Notes: generated from the sequence alone by a model not told the origin. Counted from the first letter of the stretch, positions 25,849 to 34,673 are shown. The stretch is 64,000 nucleotides of DNA from G963422565 sp963422565 (GCA_963422565.1 OY730228.1:2914001-2978000), one strand, 5' to 3'. Numbers and translations are program-made.

Positions 25849-26523
25849 CTACAGCCGGGTGAACTCCCGGCGGACCCGAGCGATGAAGCGCGCGCAGCGC
25901 TTGTGCGGCGCGGTGTCGACGCCGTAGAGCGAGAGCATGCGGAACGACGCCCTGCCGGCGCAGAGCCCGAAGACGCCGTTGCCGATCTGACGGCGGACCG
26001 GGTTGCGCATATAGCCCTCGGCGATCCAGCGGGGCGATCCGGTCGTGGTCACGACATGGACGCTGCGGAGCTTGCCGAGACGCGGCCGCAACCGTAGCGC
26101 CAGCATCCACCATCGCGACCTGGCTTCCGAGCGGAGCGCACGGAACAGGTCGGCCGGCCCCTGGCCCTCCGGGGCCGGGGCGAAGGCGATTCCGGGCACG
26201 AAGACCCGGTCGATGAAGCCCTTGAGGATCGCCGGCGGGCCGAACCACCATTGCGGGAAGACCAGAACGATCCCGTCCGCCTCGCGCAGCCTCGCGCAGT
26301 AGCGCGCGACATCCTGGGGCGGCGCGTAGCCAGGTTCGAAATAGGCCTCGCGCTCCTCGGCGCGGAGGCGCGGATCGAAGTCCTCCCGGTACAGGTCGAC
26401 CAGGTCCGCCTCGTGCCCCGCCGCCGCGAGCCCGTCGAGGACCGCATCGCGGAGCGCCGCCCCGAGACTGGCGTGGAGGGGGTGTGCGTGGACGACCATG
26501 AAACGCCGCTGCGACCCGCTCAT
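25849..26523 (-). CDS. NAD(P)H-dependent oxidoreductase, flavodoxin-like fold (NQO1/KefG/MdaB type)
   Basis: A 224-residue protein with the flavodoxin-like fold that binds FMN or FAD: the phosphate-binding FMVVHAHPLHASLGAALRD, the active-site-like GIVLVFPQWWFGPPAILKGF, and VHVVTTTGSPRWIAEGY. The family includes NQO1, MdaB and the KefG/KefF potassium-efflux regulators; no kef gene is nearby, so a quinone reductase is more likely. The ATG at 26521-26523 is chosen; upstream of it an open frame continues only as a shadow. It is 76 bases from the dioxygenase gene and on the same strand. Confidence 0.87.
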   Translation of the reverse strand: MSGSQRRFMVVHAHPLHASLGAALRDAVLDGLAAAGHEADLVDLYREDFDPRLRAEEREAYFEPGYAPPQDVARYCARLREADGIVLVFPQWWFGPPAILKGFIDRVFVPGIAFAPAPEGQGPADLFRALRSEARSRWWMLALRLRPRLGKLRSVHVVTTTGSPRWIAEGYMRNPVRRQIGNGVFGLCAGRASFRMLSLYGVDTAPHKRCARFIARVRREFTRL

Positions 26524-26817
26524 GCGGACCTCCCTAACGTCGTGCCGCGCCCTGCGCCTCGCGCTGCCATGGCCAGTATACGCGCCGGATGCCGCGCCGA
26601 CGCGACGCCGCCGAGCCCCGGATGGGCGGACCGGCCGGACGCGGTGCATGTGTCGGAGCGCCGGGGCGAAAATTCGGGCCATCGCGGGGGCCTTTCCCGA
26701 CGGGCTCGAGATGTGGATGCTGGGCACCCGGTGCTCGCGCCGCCTCGTCGACCGTCGGCTCGACCGGCCGTGCCGCCCCCGGCGCCACTCGAACGTATGA
26801 GGCTGAAAGAGCGAGAC

Positions 26818-27822
26818 ATGTCACATCACGCATCCATCGACATCCACGCCCATTTCTACCCCGAAGCCTATATCCGGCTGATCGAGTCGCAGGGCTCGCG
26901 ATTCGATGCCGGCTGCGAGACCATGGCTGAGGGGGTGCGGATCACGACCGGCCGGCTCTCCATCGGCCCCCTGCCGCGGCGGTTCACCGATGTCGATCTG
27001 CGCGTTGCCGAAATGGACCAGATCGGGGTGGACATCCACGCTTTGTCCCTCACCACCCCGATGGTCGACTTCGCCGACGGCCCCTTCGCGCGCAAGCTGG
27101 CGGCGGCGTTCAACGACGGCTGCGCCGAGGCACACGAGGCGCATCCCGACCGCCTTGCGGGGCTGGCGGCGCTACCCTGGCATGCGCCCGATCTCGCGGT
27201 CGAGGAACTGTCCCGCGCGGCGGGGCTTCCCGGTATCCGAGGGGTCTACGCGCCGACCCATGTGCTCGATCGCGAGCTGGGCGACGATGCGTTCCAGCCC
27301 GTCTACGAGATGATGGCGGATCTGGGCCTCGCCTTGTTCCTGCACCCGGTGCATGTCGTCGAGCCGGCCCGGCTCGCCCGCTACTATCTGACCAACCTGA
27401 TCGGAAACCCGACCGAATCGGGGATCGCCGCCGCCCATCTCATATTTTCCGGCACGCTGGACAGGTTCCCCGGGCTCGATGTCTGCCTGCCCCATGCCGG
27501 AGGGATCTTTCCCTACATCTCCGGCCGGCTCGATCACGGGAGCAGGGTCAGGCCGGAAATGGCGCATCGCGAACCCGGCGTGAGCCGGTATATCCGGCGG
27601 TTTCACTACGACACCGTGAGCCACTCCCCGGAGACGCTCGCCTTCCTCGTCGACCTCGTCGGCGCGGATCGAGTGATGTTGGGAAGCGATTACTGTTTCG
27701 ACATGGGTTACGAGCGTCCGGTCGAGGTGGTGACCGGCCATCCGGCGATCGACGAGGCGGCGGCGGCCCGTATCCTCGGCGGCAACGCGAAGACTTTGCT
27801 CAAGCTCGCCGAAGCGTCGTAG
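26818..27822 (+). CDS. Amidohydrolase (ACMSD-like, metal-dependent decarboxylase/hydrolase)
   Basis: A 334-residue TIM-barrel protein of the amidohydrolase_2 group. The HxH metal site is IDIHAHFYPEAYIRL; later metal and catalytic positions are in LALFLHPVHVVEPARL, VCLPHAGGIFPYISGRLDHG and RVMLGSDYCFDMGYERP. Relatives include aminocarboxymuconate-semialdehyde decarboxylase and non-oxidative aromatic-acid decarboxylases, which would fit the adjacent ring-cleavage enzyme. ATGs at 26797 and 26818 are both possible starts; 26818 is preferred because the barrel begins directly after it. The 294 bases between this gene and the reductase hold no other gene. Confidence 0.9.
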   Translation: MSHHASIDIHAHFYPEAYIRLIESQGSRFDAGCETMAEGVRITTGRLSIGPLPRRFTDVDLRVAEMDQIGVDIHALSLTTPMVDFADGPFARKLAAAFNDGCAEAHEAHPDRLAGLAALPWHAPDLAVEELSRAAGLPGIRGVYAPTHVLDRELGDDAFQPVYEMMADLGLALFLHPVHVVEPARLARYYLTNLIGNPTESGIAAAHLIFSGTLDRFPGLDVCLPHAGGIFPYISGRLDHGSRVRPEMAHREPGVSRYIRRFHYDTVSHSPETLAFLVDLVGADRVMLGSDYCFDMGYERPVEVVTGHPAIDEAAAARILGGNAKTLLKLAEAS

Positions 27823-27846
27823 GGCGCGCGCGGAGCCGGCGCGGCG

Positions 27847-28179
27847 TCAGCCGTCCATATGGTTCACGGTCTCCGCCGGGAGGCGGAGCACGATGCCGTC
27901 CTCGGCCGCCGTGACCGCGATCTGGCAGCCGAGCCGGGAGGTCGGCGTCACCCCCCAGGCGAGGTCGAGCATGTCCTCCTCGTCCTCGGATGGCGCGGGC
28001 AGACGGTCGAAGTCCTCTGCCGACAGGATCACATGGCAGGTCGAGCAGGCCATCGCGCCCTCGCAAGCGCCCTCGATCCCGATGTCGTTCTCCCATGCGA
28101 TCTCGAGCACCGTCTTCCCCGGCGCGGCGTCGAGGACGCGCCGGGCGCCGTCGGGGAGGATGAAGGTGACGCGTGCCAA
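27847..28179 (-). CDS. 2Fe-2S ferredoxin, adrenodoxin type
   Basis: A 110-residue protein with four cluster ligands at cysteines 39, 45, 48 and 85 (GACEGAMACSTCHV and SRLGCQIAVT), the spacing of vertebrate-type or ISC-type ferredoxins. The start is not ATG: TTG at 28177-28179 gives the conserved N-terminus ARVTFILPDGARRV and lies 14 bases after the cysteine desulfurase stop. Its acidic patch (SEDEEDMLDLAWG) is the usual partner-binding helix. The link to a cysteine desulfurase implies a role in Fe-S assembly as an electron donor, although no iscU is adjacent. Confidence 0.92.
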   Translation of the reverse strand: MARVTFILPDGARRVLDAAPGKTVLEIAWENDIGIEGACEGAMACSTCHVILSAEDFDRLPAPSEDEEDMLDLAWGVTPTSRLGCQIAVTAAEDGIVLRLPAETVNHMDG

Positions 28180-28193
28180 GAGAGACGTCCGGC

Positions 28194-29309
28194 TCAGGCC
28201 GCGCGGGCCTGCGCCCGGTTCCAGAGCGCCGCCCAGGCCGCGGCATAGCGGGCGGTCTCGTCCTCGCGGCTGTGCCAGCCGAGGCTCACCCGGACCGCCG
28301 CCCGGGCCTCGGCCTCCGGCGCTCCCATGGCTTCGAGCACATGGGGCAAGTCGGCCCTGCCCGAGGCGCAGGCCGACCCGGCGCTGATCGCGATTCCTTC
28401 CAGGTCCATCGCGATGACCTGGAGGTCGCGTGCGACCCCGGGCATCGCGTGTTTGGAGGTGTTGGGCAGACGGGGTGCGGCGGCGCCGAACACGGTCGTG
28501 CCGGGGGCGATCGCCGCGAGCCGCGCTTCGAGCGCGTCGCGCAGCCGGGCGAGGCGGCGGAAGTCGTCGAGCTTGGTGGCGGCGATGCCGGATGCGGCGC
28601 CGAAACCGGCAATCCCGGCGACATTCTCGGTCCCGGCGCGCAGGCGGCGTTCCTGCGAGCCTCCGTGGATGAAGCGGCCGACTCCACCCGGGTCGCGGAT
28701 GACGAGCGCCCCCACGCCTTGTGGGCCGCCGATCTTGTGGGCCGACAGGGCGTAGCTGTCGGCGCCGAGGGCGGCGACATCGACGGGGATCTTGCCGGCG
28801 GCTTGGATCGCGTCGCAGTGGAGCCGGCCGCCATGGGTACGGACCAGCCGGGCGATCTCCGCGACCGGCTGGATGACGCCGGTCTCGTTGTTGGCCAGCA
28901 TGACCGAGACCAGCGCGGGCGCGGCCAGGGCGGCGAGCATGCGGTCCAGCGCGGCGAGATCGACGATGCCGTCGGGGCGGGCGGGAATCCATTCGGCCCC
29001 GGAATCGGCCAGCAGAACCGATTCGTGCTCGATCGCGGAAACCAGGAGCGGGGTCCGCCCGCGCGCCCTGATCGCCTGGTTGTTGGCCTCGGTGCCGCCG
29101 CCGGTGAAGACGATCATGTCTGGGTCGGCGGCGACCAGACCGGCGACCGCCCGTCGCGCTTCCTCGATCCGCGCGCGGGCGGCGCGGCCTTCGGCGTGGA
29201 CGGAGGACGCGTTTCCGGTCGCCGCGAGCGCCTCGGCGACGGTTTGGACGACCTCCGGCCAGACCGGCGCGGTGGCGTTGTAGTCGAGATAGATTCTGCC
29301 ACTGTCCAT
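28194..29309 (-). CDS. Cysteine desulfurase (NifS/IscS family)
   Basis: A 371-residue PLP enzyme that takes sulfur from cysteine for Fe-S clusters or thiolated cofactors. It starts MDSGRIYLDYNATAP, with the PLP-phosphate context IVFTGGGTEANNQAI, the pyridoxal lysine in ALSAHKIGGPQGVGAL, and the mobile cysteine in AISAGSACASGRADLPHVL. The length and the SACSSG-like loop place it with the group I desulfurases. An upstream in-frame ATG at 29376 would add 23 residues without family similarity. It is followed by the ferredoxin and is divergent from the alpha/beta hydrolase. Confidence 0.93.
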   Translation of the reverse strand: MDSGRIYLDYNATAPVWPEVVQTVAEALAATGNASSVHAEGRAARARIEEARRAVAGLVAADPDMIVFTGGGTEANNQAIRARGRTPLLVSAIEHESVLLADSGAEWIPARPDGIVDLAALDRMLAALAAPALVSVMLANNETGVIQPVAEIARLVRTHGGRLHCDAIQAAGKIPVDVAALGADSYALSAHKIGGPQGVGALVIRDPGGVGRFIHGGSQERRLRAGTENVAGIAGFGAASGIAATKLDDFRRLARLRDALEARLAAIAPGTTVFGAAAPRLPNTSKHAMPGVARDLQVIAMDLEGIAISAGSACASGRADLPHVLEAMGAPEAEARAAVRVSLGWHSREDETARYAAAWAALWNRAQARAA

Positions 29310-29528
29310 GGGCGTCGCGCATCCTTGCGGGTCGTTGCGGCCGGGCCGCACGGATCGTTCGCGACCTTGAACCGACATCCCGCGGTCATGATATAAGGTG
29401 GCCCAACGGCGCGGCGGCCGCGTCCGGGCCGCATTTCCAGCGGCCGGGGCGGGACTCTAGGGTCGCGGAGCGGGCTGTCAACGCCCCGAGATGCCGCGCG
29501 GACCACGGCGAGGAGGATTCGAGCGGCA

Positions 29529-30203
29529 ATGTCCGAGGTCATATTCAACGGTCCGGAGGGACGGTTGGAAGGCCGCTATCGCCACGGCGGAGCGCCCGGA
29601 GTTCCGATCGCGGTCGTGCTTCATCCGCACCCGCAATTCGGCGGGACGATGAACAACAAGGTCGTCTTCCAGATATATCGAGCGTTCATGCGGCGCGGCT
29701 TCTCGACGTTGCGGTTCAATTTCCGCGGTGTCGGCCGGTCGCAGGGTGCGCGCTGCGTCTACGGCGAAGACGACGGCGTCGGCGAGCTGAGCGACGCTGC
29801 GGCCGCGCTCGACTGGCTGCAGTCCTGCAACCCCGACGCGCCCCAATGCTGGGTCGGGGGTTTCTCGTTCGGGGCGTGGATCGGCATGCAGCTCCTGATG
29901 CGTCGGCCGGAGATCACGAGCTTCATCTCGGTCGCGCCGCCGGCCGACAGGTACGACTTCACCTTTCTCGCCCCTTGTCCGTCGTCGGGGCTCTTCGTCC
30001 ACGGCGACGCCGACGATGTGGTGCCGCTCGAGTCCGTCTCGGCGCTCGCCGAGAAGCTCTCGGCCCAGCGCGGGGTCGCCATCGACTACCGGGTGATCCG
30101 GGGAGCCAATCACTTCTTCAACCAGCATCTGGAGGCGCTGACGGAGGAGATCGAGCACCATCTCGACGGGAGTTACGGCACGGCGGAAGATGCCGCGAGC
30201 TAG
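29529..30203 (+). CDS. Alpha/beta hydrolase
   Basis: A 224-residue protein of the small alphaproteobacterial alpha/beta hydrolase family: VLHPHPQFGGTMNNKVV, the TLRFNFRGVGRSQG strand, the nucleophile elbow CWVGGFSFGAWIGMQLL with serine in GFSFG, FVHGDADDVVPLES for the acid and GANHFFNQHL for the histidine. The substrate is unknown. The same gene is often found divergent from the cysteine desulfurase. The stop at 30201-30203 directly abuts the presumed end of an IS5-type element, so the last few residues could have been altered by the insertion. Confidence 0.9.
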   Translation: MSEVIFNGPEGRLEGRYRHGGAPGVPIAVVLHPHPQFGGTMNNKVVFQIYRAFMRRGFSTLRFNFRGVGRSQGARCVYGEDDGVGELSDAAAALDWLQSCNPDAPQCWVGGFSFGAWIGMQLLMRRPEITSFISVAPPADRYDFTFLAPCPSSGLFVHGDADDVVPLESVSALAEKLSAQRGVAIDYRVIRGANHFFNQHLEALTEEIEHHLDGSYGTAEDAAS

Positions 30204-30215
30204 GGCGTGTTCACA

Positions 30216-30345
30216 CTAACGCAGTGCCTCGACGATGAGCGCGAAGGTGATGAAGCCGAGGAAGATGACGTCGAGCTTGTCGTAGCGTGTGAAGTGAGGT
30301 GGGCTCGCCTTTTCGGACAGCCTGGCGGCGATCTTGAAGTGTATC
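30216..30345 (-). pseudogene. IS5-family transposase, C-terminal fragment
   Basis: On the minus strand a short frame reads FKIAARLSEKASPPHFTRYD and then KLDVIFLGFITFALIVEALR before TAG (30216-30218). The segment matches the end of one IS5 subgroup, where TRYDKL-x-x-x-FLGFI closes the transposase. Next to the stop is GGCGTGTTCACAC (30204-30216), a likely terminal repeat of the element, directly after the hydrolase stop. The N-terminal and catalytic parts are missing. Confidence 0.65.
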
Positions 30346-30357
30346 TTGGTTGAAGTT

Positions 30358-30718
30358 CAGGCCGCCATCCAGCGCACCATCGCGGACGAGCAGGTGGCCG
30401 AAGTGATCGAGCGGACGCTGGAGACGACACCGGCGGACGCCACCCACCGGTCGCTGCGCTCGATGGCGAAGGAGGCGGGGTTGTCGCATAGCTCGATCTG
30501 GCGCATCCGGGGTGCGTTCGGCCTGCAGCCGAACCGGTCGGAGACCTTCAAGCTCTCCAGCGATCCCGCACTTCGTGGACAAGGTCCGCGACATCATCGG
30601 CCTCTATCTGTCGCCTCCCGACCGCGCGTTGGTGCTCTGTGTCGACGAGAAGAGCCGGATCCAGGCCCTCGACCGCACCCGGCCGGTCTCCCCGACTGGC
30701 CGCCCGCCCCGTGGCGCG
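30358..30718 (+). pseudogene. IS630-family transposase fragment, frameshifted
   Basis: The first frame has TTPADATHRSLRSMAKEAGL and IWRIRGAFGLQPNRSETFKL, the helix-turn-helix and linker of IS630-type transposases. The continuation in the next phase, FVDKVRDIIGLYLSPPDRAL then VLCVDEKSRIQALDRTRP, holds the first catalytic aspartate region (CVDEKS). The phases join if one base is removed near 30568. It stops after the first part of the DDE domain. It is dead and surrounded by pieces of two other elements. Confidence 0.75.
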
Positions 30719-30800
30719 ATGCCGAGGTCGAGGGCGAGGTGATCTGGACCGCCTGCACCCTCACCCTCACATCCAGCATACCCACCGGAGGAGACCTTCA

Positions 30801-30974
30801 ATGAGCTTTGCCGAGAAGTTTGGCCACTTCCTGCTGTTCCTCATACTGACGATCATCACCCTGTTCATCTATCCGATCTACTTCATGGTCACCACGATCA
30901 GAGAGCAGAACCTGCTGTTGGCCGAAATTCGGGATTCCCTCAAGGCCCGACCGCCTTCGGCGCCAGATCGCTAA
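30801..30974 (+). CDS. 57-residue single-pass membrane protein
   Basis: GGAGGAG at 30787-30793 lies 7 bases before the ATG, a strong ribosome site. The product has a hydrophobic helix (about residues 9-30, FLLFLILTIITLFIYPIYFM) followed by an amphipathic stretch (REQNLLLAEIRDSLKAR) and a short basic tail. Similar small proteins of the form xxTLxIYPxYFxV are found near many bacterial genes; function is unknown. It is the only intact frame between transposase remnants, so it may be cargo that came with one of them. Confidence 0.6.
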   Translation: MSFAEKFGHFLLFLILTIITLFIYPIYFMVTTIREQNLLLAEIRDSLKARPPSAPDR

Positions 30975-31082
30975 CGATGTATGGAACACGATCGAGATTC
31001 GCGCGTGGAACCGCGCCTGCCGATGGCGGTCCTCCCGCTCGTGGTCCTGGTCCTCGCCACTTCTCCGGACTTGGGAGATCGG

Positions 31083-31337
31083 CTACCGCATCCTGTGCAA
31101 GCGCGAACGCGCTGAATGGGCAAAGGGGGCGACCGGCAGCAGTCGCCACGGGCAGCCCGAGCGCAAGATGTACAGAACCGCGTTCACTACGTCCCGCAAG
31201 TCTGTCGTCCGCGGTCGGCCCAGAGCTTGCGCCGCCGGCATATGGGGTTCGATCGACTTCCACTCATCGTCGGTAAGATCGCTCGCATAGCGCAACTTCT
31301 CGCGGTCATACTTCGGTCGAGTGATTTCGGTCCACAT
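31083..31337 (-). pseudogene. IS5-family transposase, N-terminal fragment
   Basis: Starts at ATG 31335-31337: MWTEITRPKYDREKLRYASD, then LTDDEWKSIEPHMP, GRPRTTDLRDVVNAVLYILR and SGCPWRLLP. This is the N-terminal domain of an IS5 subgroup (MWT.IT..YERK.LRYASDLTD.EW). Similarity ends near 31130, and the frame closes at 31083. It probably comes from a different IS5 subgroup than the C-terminal piece at 30216, so at least three elements landed here and decayed. Confidence 0.75.
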
Positions 31338-31727
31338 GTTGTGCCTCCGTGCTCGTCCAACACAAGCAAGTGAAGCACAACATACTGAGATCACTCAATT
31401 CATTTCGGGCCAGACACTCAGTCATTAGCTATCCCGACAGGAATCGAAGCTCCATGAAGGGAGTGTACGGCCGGAACCTCGCAAAATGGGAGAATTGTCG
31501 TCTGATGATCTGTCAGGCCAACCTCAGCTTGACGAAGCGGCACCTCGCGGGTCCGCGAGAAGCGCACCGTCATGCAGTCTTCGACCTCCTCGATCTCGGG
31601 GCGAGGCAGCCTCGTGGAGGCACGACCGTTCCGCCATGGTGACCGTTCCACGGCTCCCGTCAAATCGCCTCTTGGTTTGCGGTACCGTATGAATTATCTC
31701 ACCTCTGGTTTACTTGGAGGCCTCGCG
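31338..31727. other. Gene-poor stretch between IS remnant and abrB
   Basis: Mixed GC with several short open frames on both strands, none of which resembles a known family or has a good start. It includes the upstream region of the abrB gene: TTGGAGG lies just before the ATG at 31728. Best read as decayed insertion DNA. Confidence 0.45.
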
Positions 31728-32003
31728 ATGCCGGCAACTGAACGGCTCACCACCACGATCTTGACCAAGGGCCAGGTGGTTCTGCCCAGAGCGATCCGTC
31801 GAACGCTGCGCTGGGAGTCGGGAATGCGGCTGGCGGTGGAGAACACGCCCGAGGGCGTGCTGCTGAAACCCGCGCGCGTGTTTGCCGAGACCCGGCCCGA
31901 GGATGTATTCGGCTGCCTTGCCTGCGATGGCCCACCCAGATTCATGGCGGAGATGGAGGCGGGGGTCCTGGCGGAGGCGAAGCGGCGCCATGCGGGCGGT
32001 TGA
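31728..32003 (+). CDS. AbrB/MazE-type antitoxin
   Basis: A 91-residue DNA-binding protein with a swapped-hairpin AbrB fold at residues 8-48: TTTILTKGQVVLPRAIRRTL and WESGMRLAVENTPEGVLLKP. The C-terminal half (about 49-91) is the toxin-binding tail (FMAEMEAGVLAEAKRRHAGG). TTGGAGG is well placed before the ATG at 31728. The PIN toxin gene overlaps its end by 14 bases, the normal antitoxin-first order. Such antitoxins bind their own operator and repress the pair. Confidence 0.85.
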   Translation: MPATERLTTTILTKGQVVLPRAIRRTLRWESGMRLAVENTPEGVLLKPARVFAETRPEDVFGCLACDGPPRFMAEMEAGVLAEAKRRHAGG

Positions 32004-32375
32004 TACCAATGTCGTTGTTCGATACCTGACCGGCGACGAGCCGGTGCAGGCCGCCAAGGCCAGAGCCGTGATCGAGGCCGGGCATGTCTTCGTCGGCACC
32101 ACGGTTCTGCTGGAAAGCGAACGGGTGCTGCGTAGCGTCTACGGTTTCGGCGGAATCGAGGTTGCGGCGGCGCTTCGCGCCTTCGCAGGACTGCCCGGCG
32201 TCTTGGTGGAGAGCCCTGCCGTACTCGCCGACGCACTCGACTGGCCGACGAGGGCATGGACTTCGCCGACGCACTCCATCTCGGCGCTGCCGGACGTCGC
32301 GAGGCCATGCTGACCTTCGACCGCCGGTTTATCGAGACTGCCAAGGATCTTCCTGTCGGGGTGACCGCAGCTTGA
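31990..32375 (+). pseudogene. vapC: PIN-domain (VapC) toxin, frameshifted
   Basis: The frame begins MRAVDTNVVVRYLTGDEPVQ with the first PIN aspartate and continues to VLADALDW (about residue 84). The C-terminal third is in another phase: ADEGMDFADALHLGAAGRRE then AMLTFDRRFIETAKDLP, with the remaining PIN acids (DFADALHL, TFDRRF). Adding one G to the GG at 32243-32244 rejoins them to a product of about 129 residues. VapC toxins are Mg-dependent RNases that cut tRNA or rRNA. As read, the toxin would be inactive while the antitoxin stays intact. Confidence 0.83.
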
Positions 32376-32593
32376 TGTCCGCGTCGATCGCAGCGGAACG
32401 GGAGCGAAGCTCGATAGGCAGGACCTGCGGTAGCTGTTCGCCCGGTCCTTCGGTAATGACGCAAGGATTGCCGTCTGTCGGCGCCGAAATCTCCGTTCTC
32501 TCGACGCGGAAAGACGATCCCGATGGCCTCTCCCCTCCCACCCATGCGCCAAACAACCCGTATGACCGGAAACCAGGCTTGTTCGGACCGTCC

Positions 32594-33747
32594 CTAGGAT
32601 CCGTCGCCGGGGCGGTTCGCGGAGGTTTCCGGAGATCCGGTTCCGGTAGTAGATCGCCCGGGCGACGGGCGGAGCGCGCATCGGGGCCGGAACAGCCGCC
32701 CGCCGGTGATCGGCCGGGCGACGCCCGTCGTCGTCGGCAGGCTCAACGGCAGGCCGCGCAGGCTCCGTACCGCGAGGAAGGCGAAGGCCTGCGCCTCGAG
32801 CGCGTCGCCCGCCCAGCCCTCGCGCTCGACCGGTAGGCAGGGAACGCCGAGGACGCGGCGCAGCCGGGACATGATCGCCGGGTTGCGTCGCCCGCCGCCG
32901 GTTGCCAGCCACAGCCTGGGCGGCGCCGGCAGGCAGGCGGCCGACCGCCGGATCGCCTGGACCGTCACCTCGACCAGCGTGGCGGCCCCGTCGGCGAGCG
33001 CCATGTCGCCGAGCGGATCGAGGTCGAACGCCAACCGATCCAGCGACTTCGGCGGGAGGCGGGCGAAATAGGGGGCGGCGAGATAGCGCGCCACCGCCGC
33101 CGGGTCCGCCGCACCTGCGGCGGCGATCCGCCCGTCCTCGTCGAACGGGCGGCCGGTCCGATCCTCGACCCAGCGGTCGATCAGCGCGTTGCCGGGGCCG
33201 GTGTCGAAGGCGATCGGCGGCGCGCCGGCGCGGATCCAGGTCAGGTTGGCGATTCCGCCGATATTGAGCAGGGCGACCGGGCCCTTCAGCCGCGCGGCGA
33301 GCGCCTGATGATAGAGGGGCGCGAGCGGCGCGCCCTCGCCGCCGGCAGCGACATCGGCGCTCCGGAAATCGCAGACCACCGGGATGCCGAGCTCCTCCGC
33401 GAGGAGCGCGCCGTCGCCGATCTGGAGCGTCCGCCCGGCCCGCGGGCGTGATCGATCGTATGGCCGTGGAAGCCGACCAGACCGACGCCCGGATGGCCGG
33501 CGACGAGGCGGTGGGCGGCCCCCGCGTGGAGCCGGGTGAGCTCCGCCTCCACTGCCTCGTAGCCGGTCGTCCTGCCCAGCGTCGCCGCGAGCCTACGGCG
33601 AAACGACGCCGGGTAGGGGACCGTCATATGGGGTCCGAACGCTGCGACGGTCTCTCCGTCCGTCCGAATCAGCGCCGCGTCGATGCCGTCGAGCGAGGTT
33701 CCGCTCATCAGGCCGAGCGCCCAGAGGGCGGCCGGGCCGCCCGCCAT
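32594..33747 (-). pseudogene. anmK: Anhydro-N-acetylmuramic acid kinase, frameshifted
   Basis: The N-terminal frame (start 33747) has the ATP-site motif LWALGLMSGTSLDGIDAALI and ends its similarity at VGLVGFHGHTIDHA. The rest, including LQIGDGALLAEELGIPVVCD, then DFRSADVAAGGEGAPLAPLY, NIGGIANLTW and FDTGPGNALIDRWVE, is in another phase. Adding one G between 33447 and 33448 joins them. AnmK phosphorylates anhydroMurNAc during recycling of cell-wall fragments. The start overlaps the stop of the upstream deacetylase (TGATG). anmK next to divergent tyrS is a standard alphaproteobacterial pair. The reading after GGRLFRP is an unusual C-terminal extension of about 29 residues. Confidence 0.88.
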
Positions 33748-34616
33748 CAGATATGCGGTCCGGTCGCGAGATAGTGGTCGATGATCTCGGATCCGGTTGC
33801 CCGCCAGACGCCTTCATGCGCGCAGATATGGTCGAGAACCGAATCCAGAGCGTGGATCCGATGGGGGACCCCGATCACGAAGGGGTGGAGGCAGATCGCC
33901 ATCACCCGGCCGGACTCCGCGCCCTCGCGGTAGAGCGTGTCGAACTGGCGGCGAGCCATCGCCGCGAACTCCTCGGAGCTTCGGCCCATTCTCAGAATCT
34001 GGGGTAGGTCGTTGATCTCGCCCGAATAGGGGATCGAGCAGATGCGTCTGTCGCCCACCTCCATCGCGTAGGGCTGATCGTCGTTGATCCAGTCGGCGAC
34101 ATAGTCCGCCCCCGCGTCGATCAGATTCTCCAGCGTCTGCCGGCTCTCCTGGAGGCCCGATGACAGCCAGCCGCGCGGCCGCGTCCCCGTCGCCGCCTCG
34201 ATACGGTCGAAGACGCGCATCACCGCCGCCCGCTCCTCCTCCGGGGTCATCAGATGGAGATAGCGGCTGTTGCTCTCGTTATGGCCCATGAACTCCCAGC
34301 CCAGCGCCCTGGCGTCCTCGACGATCTGCGGATAGTCGTCGCAGACCTCGCTGTTGAGGGCCGCGGTGCCGCGCACGCCGTGCCTGGCCATCACCTCCAT
34401 GATCCGGAAGATGCCGACCCGCGCCCCGTAGTCCCGCGCCGCCCAGTTGATGATGTCGTGCGGCTTGCCGGTACCGCCGGGAACCGGCTCGTCGAGCGGG
34501 AAGACCTCGATATTGGGGATCACCCAGAGGGCGAGGCGCGCGCCGCCTGGCCATTCCAGCCTGGGCCGTCGGTTGATGGGCACATAGGGGAAGGGGCCGT
34601 AGCGCCGCGGTTCCAT
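33747..34616 (-). CDS. Polysaccharide deacetylase family protein (PuuE-like)
   Basis: A 289-residue NodB-like TIM-barrel protein. It starts MEPRRYGPFPYVPINRRPRL with WPGGARLALWVIPNIEVFPL, and carries VMARHGVRGTAALNSEVCDD, GWEFMGHNESNSRYLHLM and IPYSGEINDLPQILRMG. This pattern is close to the allantoinase PuuE and related amide-cleaving deacetylases. The usual HxxxH metal pair is replaced by GHNESNSR, so the metal site is atypical and activity on polysaccharide is doubtful. It inserts between tyrS and anmK, and its stop overlaps the anmK start, so it is probably translated with it. Confidence 0.85.
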   Translation of the reverse strand: MEPRRYGPFPYVPINRRPRLEWPGGARLALWVIPNIEVFPLDEPVPGGTGKPHDIINWAARDYGARVGIFRIMEVMARHGVRGTAALNSEVCDDYPQIVEDARALGWEFMGHNESNSRYLHLMTPEEERAAVMRVFDRIEAATGTRPRGWLSSGLQESRQTLENLIDAGADYVADWINDDQPYAMEVGDRRICSIPYSGEINDLPQILRMGRSSEEFAAMARRQFDTLYREGAESGRVMAICLHPFVIGVPHRIHALDSVLDHICAHEGVWRATGSEIIDHYLATGPHI

Positions 34617-34673
34617 CGCCTGTCTCCGTCTGCGGATCGGTCGGACTCGGCCGCCATGCTATAAGAGCCCGCC

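Noticed and set aside
31418..31663. 81-codon frame on the minus strand in the IS graveyard
   Set aside because: No recognisable family, no ribosome site and mixed composition; probably decayed insertion DNA.
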